The notes below the pieces were generated by a model that saw only the letters and a program-made list of their open reading frames with translations, made no database searches and had not been told where the DNA came from. This document shows, one piece after another, positions 28,779 through 36,645 of a DNA stretch of 64,000 nt. The translations under genes were made by a program, and so were the position numbers. Position 1 is the stretch's first letter, and the number at the start of each line of letters is the position of its first letter. The DNA is from Sphingomonas kyeonggiensis (lineage in GTDB: Bacteria > Pseudomonadota > Alphaproteobacteria > Sphingomonadales > Sphingomonadaceae). The stretch lies in assembly GCF_014204495.1 (NCBI RefSeq), contig NZ_JACHLN010000002.1, positions 868,001 to 932,000 of the forward strand. Direction: 5' to 3'.

Positions 28779-29432
28779 ATGCCGCTCCAGCTCTTCGGCC
28801 ACCCCTTCTCGTCCTACACCTGGAAGGCGCTGATCGCCTTCTACGAGAACGACATCCCCCTCACCTTCCGCAACCTCGAGGAGCCCGGCGCCGCGCAGGA
28901 ACTCGAGGCCCGCTGGCCGCTCAAGCTCTTCCCCGTCCTCGCCGAGGGTGACCGCACCGTGGTCGAGGCGACCGCGGTGATCGAATATCTCCACGTCCAC
29001 CACCCCGGCCCGGTCGCGCTGATCCCCGCCGACCCCGATCTCGCCGTCCAGGCGCGGATGCTCGACCGGATCTTCGACAACTACGTCATGGGCATGATGC
29101 AGAAGCCCGTGATCGACGCGATGCTGCCGGCGGAGCGCCGCGATCCCATCGCGCTCGACCAGGCCATGACCCGGCTCGACACGATCTATGCCTGGCTCGA
29201 CGCCCATCTCGCCGGTCGGGAATGGGCCGTCGGTGACAGCTTCACCCTTGCCGACTGCGCCGCCGCGCCCTCGCTCTTCTATGCCGACTGGGTCCGCCCG
29301 ATCCCCGAGGCACTGGCCAGCCTCCGCGCCTATCGCGCCCGCCTGCTCGCTCGCCCCTCGGTCGTCCGCTGCGTCGAGGATGCCCGCCCCTATCGCCACT
29401 ATTTCCCGCTCGGCGCACCCGATCGCGACTGA
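28779..29432 (+). CDS. Glutathione S-transferase family protein
   Basis: The 217-residue protein has an N-terminal thioredoxin-like domain (LQLFGHPFSSYTWKALIAFYEN, FPVLAEGD for the cis-Pro turn, VVEATAVIEYL for the GSH Glu/Ser-Thr site with Ala in place of Ser). The all-alpha C-terminal domain carries the conserved VGDSFTLADCAAAPSLFY (N-capping box, Asp). Length is standard. The active residue is probably one of the two Ser in HPFSSY. Substrate unknown. A ribosome-binding site (AAGAGG) lies 5 bp before the ATG. Confidence 0.9.
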   Translation: MPLQLFGHPFSSYTWKALIAFYENDIPLTFRNLEEPGAAQELEARWPLKLFPVLAEGDRTVVEATAVIEYLHVHHPGPVALIPADPDLAVQARMLDRIFDNYVMGMMQKPVIDAMLPAERRDPIALDQAMTRLDTIYAWLDAHLAGREWAVGDSFTLADCAAAPSLFYADWVRPIPEALASLRAYRARLLARPSVVRCVEDARPYRHYFPLGAPDRD

Positions 29433-29536
29433 TCGTTTCGGGGGTATATTAGGGATTTCGCAACCCTGCGGCTTAACCCCGCCTTCAGACCCGGCCCCGC
29501 ACTATCGCCGTCGAGCGGGGTCGGGAAAAAACATTT

Positions 29537-30481
29537 ATGCGACAGGGACTTGCGTCCTCCACCATCTTCAGCCTCTCGGGCGAAGCCCCAGGGGCGCAGA
29601 TGCTTGCGGAGCCGGGCGATCACGCCGCCTTCGATTCCGCCGTGCTGGTCGGCGAGACCACTCGCCTGCCCTGTTCGCTGCGCAAGCTGAGCGCTGCCGG
29701 CGCGATGCTCCATCTCGACGATGAGATCGTCGAGTCCGAAGGCCTCCACCTCGCGCTCGCCAACGGCCAGTCGCTGCCGGGCCGCATCGCCTGGACCGAG
29801 CAAGGCGCTGCCGGCTTCCTGTTCGAGACGCCGATCGACGTGGTCAGCACGCTCGCCCGCAACCTCGCCTGCCTCCCCGCCGAGCGCCGCAGCGTGCCGC
29901 GCGTCGAGCTGCACCAGACGATCTGCGTGCGCCGCGGCAACCAGGTCGAGTTCACCCGCAGCCGCAACCTCTCCCAGGGCGGCTGCGGCTTCGAGACCGA
30001 CATCGCGCTGCAGGAAGGCGATCCGGTCCAGATCAATTTCGACGGTCTGCGCCCGCTCGACGGCGTGGTGAAATGGTCGCAGGGCAGCTTTGCCGGCGTC
30101 GCCTTCGGCGAGGACCTGCCCTGGCAGGTGCTGATGCCCTGGCTGCGCCAGGCCCAGCAGACCCCGTCGCACCACACCCGCATGGCCGTGATCCAGGAGC
30201 CGACCGGCCTGATCCCGGACAAGCAGGCGATCCGCCTCGACGTCCCGGCCCGCGTTCGCGAGGGCGTGCGCTGGTGGAACGTCAAGCTGCGCGGGATCAC
30301 CCCCCAGCTCGTCGAGTTCGAAAGCCGCGCGCCCTTCGCCAATGGCGCGCAGCTGTGGATCTCGCTGCCCAATATCGGCGGCGGCCCGGCCTCGGTGATC
30401 GAAACCGACGACCGCCACCGCTTCCTCTGCGAATTCCGGCTGCCGCTCAAGGCCGGGGACCTGCAGCGCATCGGGGCCTAG
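29537..30481 (+). CDS. PilZ-domain protein with three PilZ-like barrels
   Basis: The 314-residue protein can be divided into three similar beta-barrel segments. Segment 2 (about residues 115-205) is a canonical PilZ domain with the c-di-GMP-binding RxxxR (R118-x-x-x-R122 in RRSVPR) and NLSQGG (NxSxxG, 144-149). Segment 1 (about 35-110) has a degenerate version (KLSAAGAML) without the arginine pair. Segment 3 (about 229-312) keeps only the fold pattern (IRLDVPARVREGVRWW ... FLCEFRLPL). PilZ proteins are c-di-GMP effectors. No adjacent motility or polysaccharide gene indicates the target. ATG at 29537. Confidence 0.8.
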   Translation: MRQGLASSTIFSLSGEAPGAQMLAEPGDHAAFDSAVLVGETTRLPCSLRKLSAAGAMLHLDDEIVESEGLHLALANGQSLPGRIAWTEQGAAGFLFETPIDVVSTLARNLACLPAERRSVPRVELHQTICVRRGNQVEFTRSRNLSQGGCGFETDIALQEGDPVQINFDGLRPLDGVVKWSQGSFAGVAFGEDLPWQVLMPWLRQAQQTPSHHTRMAVIQEPTGLIPDKQAIRLDVPARVREGVRWWNVKLRGITPQLVEFESRAPFANGAQLWISLPNIGGGPASVIETDDRHRFLCEFRLPLKAGDLQRIGA

Positions 30482-30900
30482 TCCCCTTCCCTAAGGCCGG
30501 CATCTTCATCGTGCGCGCTGCTTGCGCGAGCGGGATGCCGCGCGCCCGCCATCGGCATCGACATCAGCGCAGGCCCTGGCGCGCGAGAAGCACGCACGCC
30601 TCGTGCTAAATAACCGGCCAGGAATTTTATCGAAAGCTTCTGCCGCAAGCAGTTAGGCGGATTTCGCCCGCACTTTGCACCAAAAGGCACAGTGTAACTG
30701 CATATCGGTTCCAAAAACTGTTTTGTCTTCTTCCCAATAATGCATGCTTGGTCAACGAGTCGCAGCAGATGATCTGGGCAGGACCGCCAGTATCTGGCCC
30801 CTGGCGCAACAAGAACCGGCGGTGATCCTTGGTCGCCAGCCGCCCGGGATTTTGAAATTCACTGGCGGATCCTGTCCGACGGATCCTGGGGGAGAGCGAC
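30482..30900. other. Gene-free stretch before amine oxidase
   Basis: 419 bp without a convincing gene. The right half is distinctly more AT-rich than its surroundings and probably holds the promoter of the amine oxidase operon. The last bases carry a strong ribosome-binding site (GGGGGAGA) 5 bp before the ATG at 30901. No tRNA or repeat was recognised. Confidence 0.6.
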
Positions 30901-32817
30901 ATGTCGACCAAGATCAGCCGCGCGGATTTTCTGCGATCGCATCCCGATGCCACCGCATGGGCCGCGCTGGACGACGCGACCAACGAGCAGCTGCGGATCA
31001 CCCCCGGCCCGGTCCGGCTGGACGAAGGCAGCTTCAAGGGCAAGCGCGCGCTGATCCTCGGCGCCGGCGTCGGCGGGCTGACCACCGCCTATGAGCTGCT
31101 GGTCCACAAGACAGGGATGGACGTCACCATCCTCGAGGCGCAGAACCGCACCGGCGGGCGCTGCATGTCGCTGCGCACCGGCGACACGCTGACCGAGGAC
31201 AAGGACGATGCGCTGTTCGGGTCCGAGCCGGGCGAGACGCAGGTCGTCCGCTTCGAATGGCCGGTCGGCGACGCCGAGCCCTATCTGAACGCAGGCCCCG
31301 GGCGCATCCCCTCGGCGCACAAGCGGCTGCTCAGCTATCTTCGCGAATTCGGCGTCGCGGTCGAGGTCTATGTGATGAACTCGATGTCGAACCTCGTCCA
31401 GATGGACAAGGGCGCGCTGCGGGGAAAGCCCCGCGTCTATCGCCAGATCGACCATAATCTGCGCGGCTGGATCGCGCAGCTGGTGCATGAGAACGCGGCC
31501 CAGCTTCTCGAGGCGACCAGCCTCGATATCCCCACGAACGAGCGCCGGGGGCTGGCGGCGAAGCTCAAGTCGCTGATGATCAGCTTCGGCGAGCTCGACG
31601 AGAACGGCAATTATGCGCCCACCTCGGGCAATCCGGGCTTCGAGAACGCGATCTCGCGCGCCGGCTTCGACGTGCTTCCCGGCGTCGCGGCGGGCGAGAT
31701 CTCCAAGGCGATCAAGCTCGAGGACCTGCTGAAGTCCGAATATTGGGCGCAGACCCGCTTCTACCAGCCCGTCGATTTCCTGTGGCAGCAGACGATCTTC
31801 CAGCCGGTTGGCGGCATGGACCAGGTCCAGCGCGCCTTCGCCCGCCAGGTGTCGACGCTGGGCGGGACGATCCACCTGAACAGCCCGGTGACCTCGATTG
31901 CCTGGGATGCGAAGACCAGGGAATTCGTCGTCCAGGTCGCCAGGATCGGCAGCAGGGAGACGATCGAGTACCGCGCCGACTATTGCTTCTCGAACATCGC
32001 GATCCCGTTCCTCGAGAAGCTGCTGTCCAAGGACCTGCAGGGCGGCGGCGACAAGAGCGGCTTCGACGTGCCGTTCAAGCAGGGGCTCAAGGCGGTCTAT
32101 GCCGCCCAGGCCCGCCCCCGCATCAACGACAAGGGCGAGTATCAGGACAAGTTCCTCGCCGCGACCACCAAGGTCGGCTGGCAGGGCGACCGCACGCTGT
32201 GGCAGGGCAAGCTGATCACCGCCCGGCACACCGACGACCTCAAGCTCACCACCCTGGTCGCGCCCGATGCCGAGGAAGGCGTCGTGCCGATCTTCGGCGG
32301 GATCAGCTGGACGTCCCACGAGATCGTCCAGATCTGGTATCCCTCGACCGCCTATCACGACCGCAAGGGCGTGCTGACCGGCGCCTATAATTTCGGCCAG
32401 GTCGCCCATGAATGGGGCAAGATGACGGTCAGCGACCGGCTCGACCTGGCGCGCGAGGGCGCACGGAAATTCGGCGTGAAGTTCGGCAACGGCCTGCACG
32501 ACGGCCTCGCCATCGCGTGGCAGAACATGCCCTATATCAAGGGCGGCTGGGCCTATTGGCAGTCGGTCGGCCCCGCCAGGGAAGCCGCGGACCATTTCAA
32601 CAATCTGAGCCAGGGCACCGGCATCCACGACGCCAAGGGCAAGCTCTCCGATCCGGTGTTCTTCGTCGTCGGCGACCAGCTGTCCTCGCTGCCCGGCTGG
32701 CAGGAAGGCGCGATCGCCGCGGCGCTCAACGCGCTCACCCGCATGGCGCGGCCCGACCTCGAGATCCCGCGCCTCGAGAAGCTGCCCGACACCAGGCTGC
32801 TGGTCGAAGGCATCTAG
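30901..32817 (+). CDS. Flavin amine oxidase (monoamine/L-amino-acid oxidase family)
   Basis: The 638-residue FAD enzyme of the amine oxidase superfamily. About 45 residues precede the dinucleotide-binding motif LILGAGVGGLTTAYELL, with the acidic strand end VTILEAQNRTGGRC typical of monoamine and L-amino-acid oxidases. Further motifs are VGDAEPYLNAGPGRIPSAHK (arginine-containing substrate entry) and VFFVVGDQLSSLPGWQEGAIAAA (C-terminal FAD loop). It is longer than the usual 450-500, like bacterial tryptophan/phenylalanine 2-monooxygenases. No signal peptide or Tat motif is visible, so it is probably cytosolic. Substrate unknown. The gene downstream starts 39 bp after and is likely co-transcribed. 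Confidence 0.82.
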   Translation: MSTKISRADFLRSHPDATAWAALDDATNEQLRITPGPVRLDEGSFKGKRALILGAGVGGLTTAYELLVHKTGMDVTILEAQNRTGGRCMSLRTGDTLTEDKDDALFGSEPGETQVVRFEWPVGDAEPYLNAGPGRIPSAHKRLLSYLREFGVAVEVYVMNSMSNLVQMDKGALRGKPRVYRQIDHNLRGWIAQLVHENAAQLLEATSLDIPTNERRGLAAKLKSLMISFGELDENGNYAPTSGNPGFENAISRAGFDVLPGVAAGEISKAIKLEDLLKSEYWAQTRFYQPVDFLWQQTIFQPVGGMDQVQRAFARQVSTLGGTIHLNSPVTSIAWDAKTREFVVQVARIGSRETIEYRADYCFSNIAIPFLEKLLSKDLQGGGDKSGFDVPFKQGLKAVYAAQARPRINDKGEYQDKFLAATTKVGWQGDRTLWQGKLITARHTDDLKLTTLVAPDAEEGVVPIFGGISWTSHEIVQIWYPSTAYHDRKGVLTGAYNFGQVAHEWGKMTVSDRLDLAREGARKFGVKFGNGLHDGLAIAWQNMPYIKGGWAYWQSVGPAREAADHFNNLSQGTGIHDAKGKLSDPVFFVVGDQLSSLPGWQEGAIAAALNALTRMARPDLEIPRLEKLPDTRLLVEGI

Positions 32818-32856
32818 CCGCAACCAATCCGATCATCCGGGAAAAGGGGAACAGCG

Positions 32857-33867
32857 ATGGCATTCAGCAAGAAGACGCTCATGGCCCTCAAGGGCGGCGG
32901 CCGCGTCATCCGCGCGGCACAGGAGGGCGAAGCCCTTCTCGGCCCGCTCGGCCTGCTGCCGGGAGTCTGGAAGAACGAAGGCGGGCTGGAAGGCCATGGC
33001 TGGAACATGATCGCCCTGCCGTTCGAGTCCGAGCCCGGCTCGATCCTCGATTATCGCCTGCTGATGAACCAGTATAACGAGACGCTCGTCTTCGACCTTG
33101 TCGACAAGGGCGTCCCCAATCGCGGGCTCAACGCGCTGGGGAAGCAGGCCGACCAGTCGCTGATGGCGCTCGATTACGAGCAGGTCACCGACCAGATCGC
33201 GACGGCGGACTTTCCCCACAGCAATGTCCTCGGGCCGACCAGCCCGCCCGGCAACACCATCCACCACGAGCCCGGCCTGTGGCTCAACATGCTCGATCAG
33301 TTCACCGACGGCTTCGACATCGCCCGGCTCTCGACCGTGCCGCATGGCGACGCGGTCCTCGCGCTCGGGCGCAGCGTCCCGCCGATCGACGGCCCGCCCG
33401 TCATTCCCGATGTCAGCGGACTGCCGCTCAAGGTGAAGCAGGACCTCGATGGCCGCTATCTCGCACCCTACAGGCACTTCCACGACAAGCCGTTCATGGG
33501 CCTGTTCGATCCGGTCCACCCCGCCGCGCTGCTCACTGCCGCCAATCAGGGCGTCGACATCGTCCGCACCACCGTCCTCGACGTCGATACCGAGGCGGAG
33601 ACCGGCGGGATCCACAACATCCCCTTCGTGGTCAAGCATGCCAACGCATCGTCGATGCGATCGACCTTCTGGATCCAGGAACTCGCCGAGAAGGATGCGC
33701 GGGGCAAGCCGAAGCTGCGCCTCCAATATCTCCAGATCGTGATGATCGATTTCGATCCCCGGACCACCGGCCTGCCCGGCCGGATCATATGGCCGCACAT
33801 CTCGATCAACACGATGCAGAAGGTCGAAGACACGCCCGAGGACAAGGTGGAGCTGCTGACGGCGTGA
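32857..33867 (+). CDS. Lipocalin-like/heme-binding-type protein, partner of amine oxidase
   Basis: The 336-residue protein contains LGLLPGVWKNEGGLEGHGWNMIALPF near the start, which resembles the GxWxGxG turn of nitrobindin/THAP4-like and lipocalin/FABP-type barrels. Later segments (DIVRTTVLDVDTEAETGGI, SSMRSTFWIQELAEKD, RLQYLQIVMIDFD) fit beta strands of a barrel. Whether it binds heme, a fatty acid or another ligand is not visible. It has no signal peptide. Co-expression with the amine oxidase is inferred from 39-bp spacing and same orientation. A strong ribosome-binding site (AAAAGGGGA) precedes ATG 32857. Confidence 0.55.
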   Translation: MAFSKKTLMALKGGGRVIRAAQEGEALLGPLGLLPGVWKNEGGLEGHGWNMIALPFESEPGSILDYRLLMNQYNETLVFDLVDKGVPNRGLNALGKQADQSLMALDYEQVTDQIATADFPHSNVLGPTSPPGNTIHHEPGLWLNMLDQFTDGFDIARLSTVPHGDAVLALGRSVPPIDGPPVIPDVSGLPLKVKQDLDGRYLAPYRHFHDKPFMGLFDPVHPAALLTAANQGVDIVRTTVLDVDTEAETGGIHNIPFVVKHANASSMRSTFWIQELAEKDARGKPKLRLQYLQIVMIDFDPRTTGLPGRIIWPHISINTMQKVEDTPEDKVELLTA

Positions 33868-33873
33868 GAGACG

Positions 33874-33909
33874 CGCGGGCCGGGTGGGCAATGTCCCGGC
33901 CGGCCCGCG
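33874..33909. terminator. Hairpin after amine oxidase operon
   Basis: The inverted repeat CGCGGGCCGG ... CCGGCCCGCG (10-bp stem, 16-nt loop) lies 6 bp after the stop of the lipocalin-like gene. No T tract follows, so function as terminator is only probable. Confidence 0.45.
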
Positions 33910-34057
33910 AGGCGCCCCGGTGTCGGGGGTCGAGCCCGGGGAGCAGCACTGCTGCCTCCGCGGGTTCCGTCTACCGCGCAAGGTGCGGTTTCGGGACGGA
34001 TCGCAGGACAAGGTTGTCGAGCTCGCCCCCGTTCGGCACTGTCGGACGGTGGATCGC

Positions 34058-34070
34058 TAGCTGCCGCTCC
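34058..34070. repeat. Left copy of near-identical 13-bp direct repeat bounding low-GC block
   Basis: TAGCTGCCGCTCC at the point where GC content falls; it matches TAGCTACCGCTCC (36553-36565) at 12 of 13 positions, in the same orientation. It could be an integration or deletion footprint. The match could also be chance in GC-rich DNA. Confidence 0.4.
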
Positions 34071-34228
34071 CGCTATGACAAAGGCATGAAATGTGGACGC
34101 ATTCTCCGTACATAAGAACGAAGAGGCCTGTCCTTCGGTAGTTGCTCTCGCATCTTGACCGACAACTGCTTCCGTAGATTCCAGTCAATTTACCCAGTGG
34201 ACGGGACTATGAACCTTGCGAAGGTTGG

Positions 34229-36403
34229 GTGATCAAGACATCTTGGTTTCCGATGCGTAAACTTGCCTGTCTTGAACCGCTCAGCGCAATTGGATTTGCT
34301 ATAGGCGCTTGCGCACTTGCCGGAATGGAGGCCGGTTTAATCGGAGGCGCTGTAGTCGGCGGCGCACAACTCCTATCCCGTGTTTCGGAGGCAATGAAGG
34401 GGGCTGATCTCGACGACAAAGCCCTGTTTGCAAGAATGCAGATGGAGGTGCTTCGGGAGGCTGATCGCTGGGACGACACTCCAGAGATGCACGATGCGCG
34501 CACGCTTGCTGATGCAGCGATGTCCCGGTTGCTACCCAGAATCATGATGTCACGCGCCGAATTGGCCGCGACAGCAACTGAATCTGCAGATCGTGGCGAG
34601 CACTATCCTTCCCTTGTCGCTCGCAAAATTGCTGACGAACTTGGGAAGCATGACTCAATGTTCCGAACGATTACAGGAACAGCGCCAAGCTTGGAGCGCC
34701 AGTTCGCTGTAGCAGTCATAGTACGCGCGCTAACCGCGGCGATGAACGACCCAGAATATGCCACGTTGCTTACGCTGGACATGACCATAGAGCTGGGACG
34801 AGCGATCCGTGAAACCATTGATGCTGTTTCCGAGCTGCAAGACCGAGTTGACGCTGGATTCATAGCGGTCGGCACCAAGATAGACCAAAGCCTTAGCCGC
34901 CTTTCAGAGCAAGCCCTCCGAGGCGTTGTATCGCGTTTCATATTGCTCAGACCGGAAGCAACAATTCCGGACATTGTGGATGCAATCGAGAGGTTCATCC
35001 CCGAATTCGAGGCCATGCGCGAGCGCGTCAAGAAACTCGATTCCGATGATGATCAGGTGCGCGGTGCTCAACGTGCGGCCGCGGAAGCGCTTGACGCAGG
35101 TGACCTCGGAAGCGCCCGGCAACATTTGGCTGAGGCAGCTTCCAAGCGGCGAGAAAGCGCAATGGATTCCGCGCACGACTATGCCGCCACGGTAGCGGAA
35201 GTCGCAAACGCGGATTTGCTGGCTTTCGACTGGATCAGCGCCGACTCTAACTGGCGCGCAGCAACCGCGGCTCTTGGGCCTTATGACGCCTCAGCAGCGG
35301 AAGATTTGATCTTTGACGCGGCAAGCAAGCTCCACGAGCATGGGCGCGTTTTTGGAATTACCGCCGCCCTGCGCGCAGCGATCGGACGGTGGCGGCTTCT
35401 CGTAGCGTCGGCAGACTCCATCGATGGAGATCCTGGTAATGAAGCCGCCCGGCTGAGGGTTCGCTTGGGCGCGGCCCTGATCGAGACTGGCGAAAGGATC
35501 GCCGGTACCGAAGGCGCCCAAATGCTTCAGGAAGCGGCGGATAAATTTGAAGCGGCTTCCATCGTTTTCTTTCGAAATGGCCTGATGCACGACTGGGCAG
35601 TTGCCCAGAATAATCTTGGAAATGCTCTCAAATCCATCGGCAACAGAGCCCCAATAGATGAACGCAGAATAATGTTTAAGCGCGCAATGGAAGCGTACCG
35701 TGGCGCCCTCACACATTCCTCTCCGGAATCAACCCCTGGCCTTTGGGCATCCATCCATCACAACATTGGGTACCTTCTTAAGCAACTCGGCGAATCAACG
35801 GGCGGTGACGCAGGATTAGATTTTTTAACTTCCTCCGCGGACGCCTTTCGAATCGCAGTATCCATATATGATCGCGATACTTCCACAAACGAATGGGCTA
35901 TGTCCCAAACCGGATTGGGTGCAGCCTTGAAGGCTGCCGGATCAAGACTGTCTCAGCCCAAGGGACCAGAACTTCTCAATCAGAGTATTCTGGCCTTTCG
36001 AGAGGCATTAAGCGTACACACGCGCGAGAACGCACCTATGCTTTGGGCGCTGGCGCAAAATAATTTGGCAAATGCATTGCGGGCCACAGGCGAACGCGTC
36101 GGCGATCCTACCGGTTCTCGACTTCTCGCCGAGGCAATCGTCGCATATCGCTTAACATTCTCGGTCTACACTCGATCAGAACTACCGATTGAATGGGCCA
36201 TGGTGCAAAATAATCTAGGCGCAACCCTGATGACGCGAGGTGCTCGCCTTGGCGGCCACGCTGGTTTGCGCCTCATTCAAGATGCTATAGTTTCTTTTCG
36301 TTCGTCATTAGCTGTTCGAACTCGAGAACACATTCCCTTTTCATGGGCTCTTACGATGGCAAACCTCGGCCAAGCGCACCAATTTCAGCAGAACTCAGTA
36401 TAG
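34229..36403 (+). CDS. Large tetratricopeptide-repeat protein in low-GC block
   Basis: The 724-residue protein is unlike its neighbours in base and codon use (more A/T in third positions). Near the N-terminus, residues 12-50 contain a Gly/Ala-rich hydrophobic stretch (AIGFAIGACALAGMEAGLIGGAVVGGAQLL), possibly membrane-inserting. A helical region with an extended coiled-coil flavour follows (about 60-330). From about residue 445 come at least five 50-residue TPR-like repeats with the consensus (E/L)WAxxQNNLGxALxxxGxR ... AxxAFRxALSVxTR. The sixth repeat starts (SWALTMANLGQAH) but is cut by a stop at 36401-36403. The missing half is encoded in another frame directly after. GTG at 34229 follows GAAGG; ATG at 34253 is an alternative. 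Repeats of this kind occur in scaffold and effector-associated proteins; no enzyme domain was recognised. Confidence 0.75.
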   Translation: MIKTSWFPMRKLACLEPLSAIGFAIGACALAGMEAGLIGGAVVGGAQLLSRVSEAMKGADLDDKALFARMQMEVLREADRWDDTPEMHDARTLADAAMSRLLPRIMMSRAELAATATESADRGEHYPSLVARKIADELGKHDSMFRTITGTAPSLERQFAVAVIVRALTAAMNDPEYATLLTLDMTIELGRAIRETIDAVSELQDRVDAGFIAVGTKIDQSLSRLSEQALRGVVSRFILLRPEATIPDIVDAIERFIPEFEAMRERVKKLDSDDDQVRGAQRAAAEALDAGDLGSARQHLAEAASKRRESAMDSAHDYAATVAEVANADLLAFDWISADSNWRAATAALGPYDASAAEDLIFDAASKLHEHGRVFGITAALRAAIGRWRLLVASADSIDGDPGNEAARLRVRLGAALIETGERIAGTEGAQMLQEAADKFEAASIVFFRNGLMHDWAVAQNNLGNALKSIGNRAPIDERRIMFKRAMEAYRGALTHSSPESTPGLWASIHHNIGYLLKQLGESTGGDAGLDFLTSSADAFRIAVSIYDRDTSTNEWAMSQTGLGAALKAAGSRLSQPKGPELLNQSILAFREALSVHTRENAPMLWALAQNNLANALRATGERVGDPTGSRLLAEAIVAYRLTFSVYTRSELPIEWAMVQNNLGATLMTRGARLGGHAGLRLIQDAIVSFRSSLAVRTREHIPFSWALTMANLGQAHQFQQNSV

Positions 36404-36555
36404 GCGATGATGTTCTTGAGAATTTTATTTTAGCAGAGACCGCATATCGAGAATCCTTAGAAGTATACTCCTTGGATGAAACAAGCCTGCATCGAGAAGA
36501 AATCAGAAGGAAACTTCAAGAACTTCAAGGACTAATGGCAAAGTTCATCAAATAG
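36400..36555 (+). pseudogene. Frameshifted 3' end of the TPR protein
   Basis: In the frame that is -1 relative to the 724-residue protein, the sequence encodes GDDVLENFILAETAYRESLE and then VYSLDETSLHREEIRRKLQE, ending at a stop at 36553. This aligns with the missing half of the sixth TPR (compare GDPTGSRLLAEAIVAYRLTF followed by SVYTR). The region before 36400 in this frame is merely the shifted reading of the TPR. So one base was lost, or a sequencing error exists, between about 36370 and 36403. Translation from the ATG at 36343 is unlikely. Confidence 0.6.
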
Positions 36556-36565
36556 CTACCGCTCC
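36553..36565. repeat. Right copy of near-identical 13-bp direct repeat
   Basis: TAGCTACCGCTCC overlaps the stop codon of the frameshifted TPR end. It lies where GC content rises again. One mismatch to the left copy at 34058-34070. Confidence 0.4.
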
Positions 36566-36645
36566 ACCCTAGCGTGCGCCATCCACGAGCGCGCTCTCGA
36601 TACGCAATCATTGGCACCCCCGCCCCCTTGCCCTAGGCACCAACC

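Larger units (their letters stand above)
33868..34228. other. Gene-free stretch at the left edge of the low-GC block
   Basis: 361 bp. The first 190 bp are GC-rich and begin with a hairpin (33874-33909). At about 34070 the base composition drops abruptly and stays lower through 36553. The change coincides with the sequence TAGCTGCCGCTCC, nearly repeated at the right edge of the block. No tRNA or integrase was found. Confidence 0.6.

Noticed and set aside
30478..30714. A small minus-strand open frame (78 codons) in the gap before the amine oxidase
   Set aside because: No ribosome-binding site, no family-like pattern; the region looks like a promoter.
33868..34228. Possible tRNA as integration site of the low-GC block
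   Set aside because: No cloverleaf with a GGTTCRANYCC T-arm could be found; the GGGTCGAGCCCGGGG segment lacks the other arms.
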